A program made the position numbers and the translations under genes. From assembly GCA_003344405.1 (NCBI GenBank), contig NOWV01000196.1:62001-126000 (forward strand): DNA of 64,000 nt. Direction: 5' to 3'. This document shows, in pieces, positions 1 to 11,880 of the stretch (positions are counted from its first letter, which is position 1; every line of letters begins with the position of its first letter). The stretch is from Trichoplax sp. H2 (Eukaryota; Placozoa; Uniplacotomia; Trichoplacea). The notes beneath the pieces are model-generated. The model did not search any database and was not told the DNA's origin. It saw only the letters and a program-made list of their open reading frames with translations.

Positions 1-3000
1 AATTACGGTAACTACGGCTGGTAGCATCCTGTATAACATCTGGATAAGATACCTTAGCTTGTATTGCTAAACTCGGATTTCCATTGCAGGATGGTGTAAT
101 CAATGGTTGTTGCTAATTCATTGCAGTCAAGTTACAGTTATTTTAATACAGAGATTCGAATTAAAGTATGCGTACTGTATTAGTGCTAATTCGTGAAGTA
201 TTTGATGTAGTTACAGTAATTAATTAATGTATGCCAACAGCCGTCAAAGGAGCAATCAGAAATAGCCTACTGTGAAAACACCTCTTCGTTGATGATCTTA
301 ACTTTCCTACATAAGACATAAATGGTTCCCATTTTTGGGGGAATTCTGTACGGTACCGTACTTCAATATATAGCCTAGGGGGAAAAATAGACTTAGCCTC
401 GAATAAAATCTACGGATTATTTGCTAAGTTGTAGCATTAGCCTGATGATAGATTTGATAACGAACTCTAGGTTAAATTTTTTATTTAGCTTAAATAATAT
501 TTTTAGTACCAATAAAAAAGCATTTTGAAATTTAAACTGCGTCCAACAAACGAACGAAATTTTAAAAGGCGATATTCTGCTACTAATTTGAAATTACTAC
601 AACAGGAGTAGTGGCTATTTCCTCTATAAATTCTGTGAAAAGAAAGTGCACTCAAAGACTTTCAATATTTGTGGGCGAACATGATAAGATTCGATTCCTA
701 GTTGTAGCCATTTTCCATATAGTATAAATTCTATGATTACGAAATGTAGTGATGATTTTATCGCAGCTTTATGGTAGAGAAGTTAACAATTTTAATCCGG
801 CTAACGCAACAAAGTCCTATTCTAATTGTACAGTATAGCTAGAACAGTTATCTACCATTGTAGGGTTGTATGACTGCAAAAATCTAATTATTTTTCGATA
901 CTGATACAGTATGCCCGCTCTCTATCCTCAATAACGACGTCCATAGTCGCATTAAGATCAAATCAACTAAAATATACAAGTAAATAATAATCAAGTTACA
1001 AATAATGTCATAACGATGCTACTTTCTCTAGCACAAATATTGCAAGAATTATACTTTGATAAAATGCTTAAAGAAAAGCTTAATTTTAAGCTGTTAAGGA
1101 ATCGATATTAAATTTATGGACTTTTCAACCAAACGCAATTAAGAGCATGAATAGTATATTATGTTTAGGTAATTATTTTCTATTCTATTCCGACTACTAT
1201 ATTCAAAGCAAATCTAGGATTTTCTGTTGCAATTTGCTGTTGCTAATTTCAGACTTCGAATGCATACGGCAACGTATCAATACTATATTATGGATGATCT
1301 ATTTAAACATGGATCATTTAAGTGGCTCATGCTTCCGATTAGTACAACAAGTGTTCTTAGCAAATACGAATGCATTTCTCTAGAGGAACTGGTTCATCTA
1401 GTTGTTAGCAGATTTAGCTTTGAAGATTTGCAAAAAAAATAAAGTTTTCCTCTAGATATTTACTAGCTTTGTGTCTAGATTATTTTTGACTTGAAATTAA
1501 AATCGCACGGCAGCAGTACGGAACTACAACTTTGATATTGCTGGCTGTCTATTTTCAATAAATATGTGCAGTATAATGTTAGGGTAGAAAATGTCGACCT
1601 ACGATTCAAACTTTCCGCTTGCACTTGATTTGCTAGAAATAGTAGATTGACATGAATGTTGGCAGAGTCATTGCAATATAAACGTGTTTTTGAAAATGCT
1701 TACCACTCTTGTATTAATACAATTGTAATAGCATTAATACTGAATATTGATGGCGATCTTAACAGCTATAGAAATCAAATCTTGTTGGTTTGTTTTGGGC
1801 TGTATTTCAGGAAAGTGAGATATCGCTTATTCGCTACTGAATAGCAGTAGAATGAAATATGACTCGTAGACAAGTACAGTAAATTATATTAATTTCTAGT
1901 CATCCGTAATGGATGCATCCAGTAGTACGGTAATTTATAAACTTAACAGTAGAGCAAATGTATAATTAGACCACCGTAACTTTCAGTACGCGGCTCTTTT
2001 TAATACAAATAGTAAAAATCTGAATACCGAATATCTTTTGTTTATAAATATACCTATAAATTAAGAATAAATTATCTGAAGTATTTCAATAATCTATTAG
2101 TATTAGGTCGACCGCACCTATATCATGCGGTTGTTCAAAGTTCAAAATAGTGTAATGCATGACTAACTTGCGTCGTAATGTTGACTACAGTTACGTCTTT
2201 CCTTAAAATGTATATAATCATGCCTGTAACAACATTCGCTTAATTTCCTAAGTGATGCAATTTTTTCTACTAAATCAACAATAACATTGGGTAATAGACA
2301 CAGAGAAGAGCTCTTTGGCCATTTTAAAAAAATGCGACCGAGTCATGTCTACGCATACTATGTTTACTCATTGGTGGGCTTGATGGCTATTTCATTGCTT
2401 GCTTTTATTTTAGTGAAAGTACTTTATACATGTTACACGTGTAGTAAATGTTATGTTTTAGTTGGGTCCTTGCTTCAGATCAGGTGTAAATTATACAGAA
2501 AGGTAATGCTTAGCAGACAGATGAATCGTTAAATATTTTTTGCTTATTGCACTTTTAACAGTTATTAATACTTCACGGCGAGCTTGTGGAGCTTGATGAC
2601 TATTTAATGGTTTCCTTTTATTTTAGTGAAATTAATTTAAACGTTTATCCCGTAGTTTGCTTTAATCCATTACAGATAGCTAGCAACAAGTCTATATAGA
2701 TATAAAATATAAGTTTAGATCAGGTCGTTCGATAACAATGGCTACCTATACTCGTACACTGCCCATTCCTACTAATCCTTGCTATGCTACAAAAGGTGCA
2801 ACATTATAGTTGTTCAAAATCTATTTCCCTTTATATTGGATATAATTTTAACATCTACAGTAATATTATAAAGCAATAGAAATAATTCTACCTCTACTTC
2901 ATTTATGATGTATGCTCTATTCCCTATTTTTTACCGGTACTTTAACTGTATACTAAACAGAGTATACTCAGTTCTGTACTGCTGCAGATTTATTTCAATA

Positions 3001-4147
3001 TCAGTACATACAGTACTATGCCCTAAAATGGCCATTTATAAGCAAATGATAAAGAAACCAATTACTGTGTAATGCTCGAGCTAGCTAATATTCGTTGAAG
3101 AAATGAAACATAAGCTCAGCCACTACATAGACAGTACTGTAGCATAGTGCATATTCTGCACTATACTAGGGATGTTCATTGTATTTGTTATGGTTATACT
3201 GTTGTTGCATTTGAAAGCACCTTTTCGTAGTATAAAAAACATGATATATTTCTTTACGACAGTGCTAACTTTGCTTATAAATTGTTGTATGTAAGGTTTT
3301 TCTTCAGTTTCATAGGTACAAGTATAATTGAATAATATTTGTTGTTAAAAATAACATTAGTCGGAATAAATGCAGACTTTAAATATATTACAATACTTAT
3401 AGATCAATTTAAGCCTCTTCAGTTACATTATACAGTATACTCTGTTGCCTTTACGAATACGCTTAGACCTTCTCTTCTATCGTATTGGTGCATTAAAAAA
3501 TGTAAAATTCGTGCTGGTGTATTTCAAGTTCAGAGTGTGTTGCAGATGTAATGCAAAATTAAAAATTTCACCAAATAGCATACAAGTTAATAACATAGAA
3601 CATCAAGCTAACTTGTGTGCCTGAATTTAAAGAGGTACTGCAGCTGCTATTACTGGATGATTAGCTGTAAGTGAGACAAAAATTGTAATACGTGTAATAG
3701 CGGATTGCAACCATAGCATAGATATACCTCAACCTTAGAAGTGACTACGATGCAATAAAATCCAATTATCGTATCATAAATTATTTCGTACAGTCAATTA
3801 TGACTCCATATCATTACCGAATGATAGGGTAATTGCTGGGATAGTTCAAGTTGCCGAATAGCAGTTCTTTTTAGTCTTTACATCAGTTTTACAAATGAAC
3901 TGTGGCTGGATATCGAGAACGATCACTAACTAATAACGAAGCATGACGATAAAACAAATTGATTATTAAAAGAGTTAATTTTTATTTTTAGAATTCTGTT
4001 GTTCATAAAAGCAATGAAAGAGAGTAAGGTTGTAAAGTAATTACTCCACTCAGCGCGTATAATTGAAATATGTTAATTCAGTATAGCAAAACTATTAGCA
4101 ATAAAACTGAAAGCCTAAGGCTTTATGTATGATTAATAACAATATAG
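1..4147. other. AT-rich non-coding stretch, left edge
   Basis: I see no recognisable exon here. The short open frames on both strands have no family resemblance, no exon-like splice pattern and the same base composition as the surrounding sequence. The right end holds the presumed 3' flank of the downstream minus-strand FAX gene. Exons of a gene extending in from the left cannot be excluded. Confidence 0.5.
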
Positions 4148-6175
4148 TTATTTAGTGAGAAGTTCATCCCAGTCACTCCAAAATTCCGCCTTAAGCCGAT
4201 CAGTATATTCAACTAAATTTGGAAACTTATCACGGAGCATGATGTTTGGCCAGCTTTGTGGATTCAGTCCATAGACAATATTCGCTAGGTAACCGAATAA
4301 AGCACAATCATACGAAGTAGGCCTATCACCAAGTATATAATGCTTGTCTCCAAGTATTGTCGAAATTGCCTGTAGATCTCCTTCAGTGATATGTCTAATC
4401 TCTTCATCAGAATGCTTATCCATTCCATGACTTTTCAGATTTTTACCTAATCGACTCTTGAAACTCCATAGAAATAGATTTCTCACTATCCAGGATATAG
4501 ATTTGGCGGTCGAAAAAAACCACTCGCTATCTTCAAAGATTCTGTTACGAGCCACTGTAATGCTAATATATAATTTGATTTAAAATATCAGTTACAGTTT
4601 AAAGTGCATTACACCGCAAAAGAACGATTTCTATCAGAAGTCACATGTTGAATGTATAAGTAATATTAGAATGGACATATGCTATCGAATCGAGCTCTCG
4701 TTAACTGGGAAATCGAAAATCTGACGGGACTGTGATAAGTAAATGACCAGCATTAAATATTGAGATTTAACATTCGTGAAATTATGCTGTCGATGATGTA
4801 CAATTTTCTATAGCCTTATACTGTACTTCCTTAAGCGAAGAGTACGTTTCTTCAGGGTTTATTTCTTTAGACTGTTTCATTGCCATACTCTGACTGTTTA
4901 ACTGTGTTAATGGATGATTTATTCATAAACAGATATAATTCTGTAGCAAGAAATTAGGCTACTCGAAGCTAAGAGTATTAATAGATTGTCCATTCTTTCC
5001 CTTACAATATTGTAATTGCGTATGACAGTACCAGATTCCCAGTATTCTAGATATAAATGTGCATAAAGTTAGTTAAAGTTAATTTGCCATTAATGCTAAT
5101 TGAGAACAATACAAATCTTTAGTAGGGTTGCTAGTATTAACTTTAGATAATGATACACAACCTTTATTTCTTGCGTATCATTATACAGAATGTACTGTGC
5201 TACCGTAGTGCAATGATTGCTCGGTTGTACAGTAGATAAAAGGAAGTTACCAGCAATCTGCTTAGTACACCATCTTGGTAATTTGTAGCAGTGCATCCTA
5301 TCTACGGGTGAGCAAAGACTGTAAGAGCATGGTATGGCGATTTAAGAGGATATCAGTCCCTGATACTAGATTGATTGCAAAATTATGACGATAATGTGCA
5401 AGACAGTAGTGTCAAAGGGATCTGTACTTGTGCATTAGTTAGGTGTACGGTAGGTGGCACAAATCCAGAAGTAATTATCTACAGGTATTGCAATAGAGAG
5501 AATTTGATTACTTAAAGTCAGTTAATACTAGCAGTTTTCAAGGCAATTAATACAGTATAGTGTGCTGCATGAAGGCATGTTGAACTCATCCGTTTACCGA
5601 CAACATCTGCAGGTGTTTAATCACAAATTTGGTTCAGGAAAAGTTTCTTATACTCAAGCAATTGCATCCATATTGCCAGATAGTAAAAAATAGTTACAAC
5701 ATAAAACTTGAATAATAAATTAAGCTACTACTTTATCACCATTGATAACTTACTAGACAGTGTTTTCTTCAAAAGTTTTCTGCACCACTCTGCCAAGAGC
5801 TCGTTCTTCCTCACTGAGATGTTCATCTAATGTGATCTTGAAATAGTCTGTTAAATATTCGATGATAAATGAAGAGTCCGTATGAGCTTTACCATCGATT
5901 TCTATCCAAGGGGCCTTTTGTTTTGGGCCTAACGGTTGATCGTAATCATTTTCGTAAGGTATTCCGGTTAATCGAAAAAATGTTAGCAATTTTAAAGCAA
6001 AAGGCGAAGGACTAAGAATAGTTGATGTCGATGGGAAATGATGCAATAAGACAACTCCAGGGTCTACCGTTTTAGCATTCTTTTTAAAAAATTTGATTGC
6101 AAGGTAGCCTAGCAGACCTGCAGCAGCAGTTCCAGCTAAGACATACTTCGTGTCAACAGTACTTAAAGATGTCAT
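4148..6175 (-). CDS. Failed axon connections (FAX/FAXC) family protein, upstream copy of a tandem pair
   Basis: Two-exon gene. Exon 1 is 6175..5754, from ATG; exon 2 is 4562..4148, to TAA; together they encode 278 residues. Residues about 10-35 form a hydrophobic anchor followed by Lys-rich sequence. A thioredoxin-like GST-N (metaxin/FAX type) domain follows, with PFALKLLTFFRLTGIPY and KAPWIEIDG, then a helical GST-C domain with HSDEEIRHI, ILGDRPTSYDCALFGYL and FPNLVEYTDRLKAEFW. The donor is TA|GTAAGT. Two AGs lie close together at the acceptor, and only the upstream one (TTAG|CATTACAG) keeps the frame open; the downstream one gives an immediate stop. The FAX family is named from Drosophila fax, a modifier of axon defects in Abl mutants; biochemical activity is unknown. 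No GTAC-palindrome cluster lies upstream, unlike most genes here. Confidence 0.9.
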
Positions 6176-8724
6176 TATGTTTAAATGGATGGCGACTCTG
6201 ACTATCCAGAAAGGAAGAGTAGTATCGAAAAATGAAAAGTCTTGGCCAGCAGTAATACTAGATGATCAGTCTGCAGGATGCAGCTTCGACAGGTTCTACT
6301 GACAGTCAAAACGTCAGAAATCCTGCGCAATGCAAGCGTTAAATATAGAGAAGTTCATCCTGTCCGTTACTAATGTACTTTTACTGAGAGTTGATTTTGA
6401 CGTAAGATTACAAAAGACGGCGAGGTAATACTCCATTGTTGCAACAGCTCCAAAAATTTACATCACAAATAATACTCGAATGAAATTCTTGAGAGTAGAG
6501 GGATTATAATCTCGGCAGCTATTTCAAATAGTGCTAAATTATTGAATGATGAGCGTTTATGATTAATAATTATAGTGCAGCCCCAAATTAGATTAAGATC
6601 AGTAAAATTATAGGGCATATACAAAAACCAAACTTTGCTGTACAACATCACAAAGTTAATGCTAATTTTGAGGCTGTTTTATACTATGATTGGTTTTTGT
6701 AGATACCCTAAAGTTATATTATGACTTGCACACAGGGCTCCAAACAATGATATTATTTACTGTGCTTGAGTTGTCTACCCCAATATTTAATTGTGTTCGT
6801 CTTTGCCGTTTCAAAGTTTCAATTTTGCCTTCATTTTTGCTTTTGCGATCAATTGAATGCATATGAAATAGCTCTAGAACCTACTGTGAAGATCATGACT
6901 CCGTACTGTGTAGCACCCAATTGAATTTATCCAATTGTCCTATGTATTGTGGAATAATCGTTGCGGTATAAATTAATTTAATTAAGTTATCGATTTTTAT
7001 TACACAACTACAATACTTTAGAGTAAAAGTATGGAAGGCAAGATCAGATAGTGCAAGGATATACTGTCGATCGTTTGTATCACTCATATATTCGAAATGT
7101 CCGATTGGATGGCGATCTACCGACAAATACTTCCGCAGTTCATCGTGAAGGTTATGTCAGATTTATTTAACGAATTTCTGCAAGGATAGGGTTGTTGGGA
7201 CGAAATTTATCTGAATTCGTCTGGTATAGACACTATACAGTATGTGTCTTGGAGTTTTATTACACTGGGAAAAGTAATTTTATAGTCCATAAGACGACAT
7301 CAGATTTGCGTATTTTAATGGATTTCTACTCAACGTCTTCGTTTGTACGAAATGAGATTTTCGTTAGTTATGCATTACAGTATAAGCTCTTAACTTATTC
7401 TGTTAGACTTACTGTAGCATATTCACTTAGGCATAAAATTTACAGCAAGTCCGTAGAACTCTCTTCAGGAGATTTCTAGCGAGTCATCCGTATTACAAAG
7501 TAGAAGGGTTCGAAAACCTAACAACTGACAAATAAGTAATTACTTTGTGGTCCATTGAGAAGATTATATCAGTTTTTAATTTAATTTAAATAAATTTTTG
7601 TATTAATGCAATCAATCAAATTAGACTCATCTGAGTTAAGTTGAGATATCGTACAGGACACTATATAGTATATGCCTAAACTAAACTGATTATACCCGCA
7701 AAACACGTACCATGTAAATACCGGGCTATCACATAAAGAAATCAAGATAAATATTCTTCTATTAGTTTATAATTGATTTAATCAGTGATAGATGGGACCT
7801 TGCCTTGCTACCGTAGCGGTAGCTGCATACCATAATCATACAGTATAATAATCAATGAGATGAGTTCTAATGGCTACTAAACAAATAATGCTATATTATT
7901 GAACGGCGTTTTTCGAATTATGAAACTCTAATGATACTCCAATTGTACGTAATCATGCCGCCTAAGTCAGTACGATGTACTACTTATTTGGTATTAATAT
8001 TCCAGGAATCAAAGTTGTAGATTTTAAACAGAATCGTACACAGACGTACATATTTAATTCATATAGTTGAACTCCTTTGAAAAGCTAAATTATGAACTAG
8101 TGTTGAATATATACGTATCATAATGAATATTTATACACAACTTACTACATATGCGCATACAGCGTATATCTTACAAGATTGCAATGTAGCAATACTTAAT
8201 CATCTTGCCAAAATATTGTATCTATACTTCTTAGATATTTATAGTAACTGGTAACTGACTAGCTTCATTTATACCTGTAAGCAAACTAGTCAAACTTAAA
8301 TTCATATTTTTCTTTTCTTTTGTAATAACGAGATGTTGCAGTATAGTGATATCGGAAGCTTCAATCGGATTTTTACCAAAGTTGTCTTACAGAGACAAAA
8401 GGTCTTAAGGAGGCATGGATCATAGTAAAGTGTGAAACAAGATGGTACAATCTGCAGCTTGTTGCAATGCACATAGTGCTGTACTTATATATCCATAAAT
8501 CATGATCTATTCATTATATTAGTTTAAATTTTCGTTTGATGTTTAAAAATTATTAAGCTGTAGATTGAATGCAAATATCGCTACCATCGCATCATATATT
8601 TGGAATATATCATCTAGTATTATGGCTACTATGTCAAGTGCCATTATTGTTTGCATGTGCCTGTCGAGCGCATATTAATCTGGAATGCTAATCAAAGTGA
8701 GTGCTAAAAGAAGGTTGGTTAAAG
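6176..8724. other. Spacer between the two FAX genes
   Basis: Holds the 5' flank of one FAX copy and the 3' flank of the next. A 95-codon open frame at 7192-7479 (+) begins with TTG and resembles no known protein, so I do not call it. No tRNA or repeat array was seen. Confidence 0.5.
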
Positions 8725-9865
8725 TTAGTGAACGCATCGCTGCTCCCAATCAGGCCAAAAGTTGCTCTTTATTCTTTCTACATAACTATTTAAATTCGGT
8801 AAATAGTCCTTTACGTATAAAGTTAGCGAGGACTCAGGTGGATTACCGTAAATAATATTAGAGATGATGCCAAACATGGCTGCATCAATTGTGGATGGTT
8901 GATCGCCAAACATATATTTTTTATGCCCGAGCACAGCCGAAACTGCTTTAAGATCTCCAATGGCGATTGATTGAATTTCTTCAGTTGAATGTCTGCCTAT
9001 TCCATGCTTCTTCATGTCTTTGTGCACTTTTCCAGCAAGAACATAACGAAAGATAAGGTATAAGTAGCTGGGCAAGTTTGCAGCTTTTAAGGTATGAGAG
9101 ATGTGAGCTGAATTTTGAAATCGCACGTTAGTAATGCTGGCCCTAAAATTGTGAACGAGTTCATTTGAAATAACATTCATCAGTGCCGTTTGCGAGTGAT
9201 ATCGCTATTGATATTTTGTGTGTTATGGTAAGTGTCAGTAATTGTTACAGTATCGTACAGTGATGTTGACAATAAGTTTACATTATAAAAGCTATTCTGT
9301 GTCTGTACAGAATACTAATTTTGCTCAATTATTACTGTGTGCGTAGACAGCTACTAGTAGAACTTCTTATAATACCAAGTGTACGATCAAGTAAATATAA
9401 AAATTGCACACGATAAAGCACGCTCGATTCAAGCTGACATACTAGACCTTACCATCTGGTATTTTCCTCCATCATTCTTTTCAATGCATGAGCTTTAGCC
9501 CTATCCTCATCGCTAAGATCTTTATCCAAATCTACTTGAAAGAATTCGTTTAAGTGATCCATTATAAAATTAGTATCTTCAATTTCCTCTCCATTTAATT
9601 CAATCCATGGAATTTTTCCCTTTCTCTTTCCAAATGTCATACTAAAATCATTGCAATATTTAATCTTTGCCATCCTGAGGTATGTTTCTAATTTCATGAC
9701 GAAAGGCGAGCAACTGGGCAAGGGTCTGCATGCATTAAATTGATGTAATCTGACCACGTTCGTAGGTAGCGGTTCCCTCTTTGCTCGATTGTTACCAAAG
9801 TAAATTTTTAGTAACAGTACTATAACGACAGCACTAATAATGGCTATAGGAAATAATGATGACAT
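8725..9865 (-). CDS. Failed axon connections (FAX/FAXC) family protein, second copy
   Basis: Two exons, 9865..9453 and 9142..8725, encoding 276 residues. The join TG|GTAAGG ... TTTTAG|G rebuilds a Trp codon, giving ENTRW followed by ASITNVRF; it falls at the same place and phase as in the neighbouring copy. Residues 4-23 are a hydrophobic membrane anchor. The GST-N part has SPFVMKLETYLRMAKIKY and GKIPWIELNG. The GST-C part has KHGIGRHSTEEIQSI, VLGHKKYMFGDQPSTIDAAMFG and LPNLNSYVERIKSNFWPDWE. HGIGRHS is strongly conserved in FAX proteins. Identical exon structure and head-to-tail order show a tandem duplication; the sequences have diverged widely, so it is old. The gene lies head-to-head with ataxin-2 across the tRNA and first GTAC cluster. 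Confidence 0.9.
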
Positions 9866-10148
9866 GTTTTCGTTCTTGAACTCAACGCCACAGGAATCTA
9901 AAAAAGGTTTTAGAACCTATCATAGAAGCGTACATAGACATATATAGTACTGGTGTTATTTTATACCCAATGAAATTGGGGAGCTCTGCTGCAGTCTAGC
10001 TCCAAAAGATGCAGCGGCGTGGTTTGTTTACATTTGCTCGCTTTGTTTTGGTGTCCTTTCTTGCTCTTGCATAGTATTGTACTGTACAGTGTACTGTACG
10101 CCAGAAAAAACGAAAAATAAAATAAAAAATAAATAAAAAATAAACTGG

Positions 10149-10220
10149 TTCCCACACCGGGAATCGAACCCGGGCCGCCTGGGTGAAAGCCAGGAATCCT
10201 AACCACTAGACCATATGGGA
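10149..10220 (-). tRNA. tRNA-Glu (anticodon UUC)
   Basis: Read on the minus strand, a 72-base cloverleaf runs from 10220 to 10149. The acceptor stem pairs TCCCATA with TGTGGGA (one G-U), and the discriminator is A. The D-arm contains TGGTCTAGTGGTTAGGA. The anticodon stem CCTGG/CCAGG closes the loop CTTTCAC, giving UUC. The T-arm is CCGGGTTCGATTCCCGG. There is no intron. The three bases after the discriminator are CCA, which eukaryotic tRNA genes normally do not encode; this may be chance. T-runs follow within about 20 bases and would terminate RNA polymerase III. A- and B-box promoter elements are intact, so it is probably functional. Confidence 0.95.
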
Positions 10221-10339
10221 TAACCACTGAATGTATATGTAAGTTTACATTATTTAAATAAATACAATCAATCGTTTTCCAAAATAAAAAAGAAAGAAAA
10301 AAAGAAAATAAATCAATAAAAACAGGAATTTTAGGTTGG

Positions 10340-10770
10340 GGCCTATGGGTACAGTATCACTGCAGAAGCATGTACTGTACTGTACTGTATTGTATTGCAT
10401 TGCCAGGGAGTGCCATCTACTGTACACTGTACAGTACAGTAAGGTAAAACTAAAAATTCCCCTAAAGCGGGTACAGCGGGTAATGGAGGAAAATAAAATT
10501 TTATTGTGGAATAACGGTACAGTACAGTACTGTACTGGTACTGTGTGACTTTACAGTACAGTATGTACTGTACTGTACTGTACTGTACAGTTGAAAATTG
10601 ATAGAACTCCTTAGGCGTTACCCATACAGCATCTACTGTACTGTAGTCTACTGTACTGTACAGTACAGTACTGTACAGTGCGCTGCGAGGTGAAGATCTC
10701 ATTCTGGCTGTACAGTACTTAAGTACAGTACAGTACTGTAGCATGATTGAAGACTGTACTGTACGTTGTA
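10340..10770. repeat. GTAC-palindrome cluster A
   Basis: Low-complexity sequence built from overlapping TACTGTAC, GTACAGTAC and TGTACAGTACTGTACA units in both orientations. The units are self-complementary, so either strand could fold into long imperfect hairpins. The cluster lies between FAX copy 2 and tRNA-Glu on the left and the presumed start of ataxin-2 on the right. The repeat has no stop codons in any frame, which creates long spurious open frames on both strands. Confidence 0.85.
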
Positions 10771-11818
10771 GTAAAAGCGACATTTATACACTGGGATTTG
10801 GGCGCTCATGACATAGGCAAGCGTTTAGGCTTGACCGAGATCGCTTCTTTCTAATGATGTTACAGTAATAATCTTAAATTATATCTAATACGCGTAAAAC
10901 TACTTCATCAAATACAGTAGAATTTCAATTTGAAAGACTTTTTCCTGACATTATTTTGTTTAAACACATCGTACATCGTAGGTTTTATTAATTAATAAAG
11001 CCTGTAGCAGTTAATGTGAATCTAGCTCGCTTGAACTATTGACGTGGTGACGCAACTGGAGAAGAATCCAACTTGGTAAAGTTTGTAAACTCTGGAATCG
11101 CAGGTACTATGCTGTATACTGTATAGTAAGCCTTGTGCAATGACGCATATACTAGATATATTCATACAATGTGTTTATAAATGTTAGAGCATAACTCCTG
11201 TTTTAACCGACTAAAGGCTGTAATCTCAGTCTTTAAAGTCATGAAATACTACTATATTCATGTGGATAGTACTATATACAGTCTTATACTTTCGTAAGCC
11301 ATTGTATGGAAAGCACTATCAACTCTGTGATGCTCGCTTGATTAGAAGCGATCGATAGAAATAGTTGACCAATACGTAATATTATTCTAATTGAAGAAAA
11401 TGAATTTATCTTTTGCATTATTACAAAGTCATTCTTTGTAGTGCCGAAGCATTAGTTACTACATTTATAAAGTGCTATACATTAGAATAAATAAAAAGTA
11501 AAATGACACCATAAACGTATGATTTAGTGTAGTGTACTGTTTTACAAACTACTAGAAAATACGACGATAATCATCAGGAAAGATTCACGAATACGGCGCT
11601 GCCGTGCTACTACAGTACTATGAGCGGAGTTATCATCATGTAGTGATATTTGCGTTATGTATAATAGAGTATATGTACTTTATGTAGACATAAGCCGTCT
11701 AAGTATTTTAAAGTAATCTTGAAATTTCTTCGTTTTAGTCACATCGTTATCCGTCGATTACTTTGATCTAAAATTAAAATTGGCCGAAAGGGGTTAATTT
11801 CGATTTAGACAACAGGAT

Positions 11819-11880
11819 GAGTACTAGCGTTCGTAGTAGCGGTACCAACAATCGAGGATTTTCAAATCGTAGAATAAGGT
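11819..11880 (+). CDS. Candidate first coding exon of ataxin-2 (uncertain)
   Basis: An ATG opens a 20-codon frame rich in Ser, Asn, Gly and Arg (MSTSVRSSGTNNRGFSNRRI) that ends at a plausible donor, AG|GTATGA. Such a low-complexity basic start suits the region before the Lsm domain of ataxin-2 proteins. However, it ends in phase 2 while the first securely identified exon (16221) starts in phase 0, so at least one more exon would be needed between them. It may be the start of ataxin-2, an alternative start, or not coding. Confidence 0.3.

Noticed and set aside
7192-7479. 95-codon open frame (+) between FAX copies
   Set aside because: Begins with TTG, no family resemblance, no splice context; most likely chance in AT-rich DNA.
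9961-10227. 88-codon open frame (-)
   Set aside because: It is read through the tRNA-Glu gene and its T-rich 3' flank.
10343-10783. 146-codon open frame (-) in cluster A
   Set aside because: Same stop-free repeat artefact; low-complexity translation without domain.
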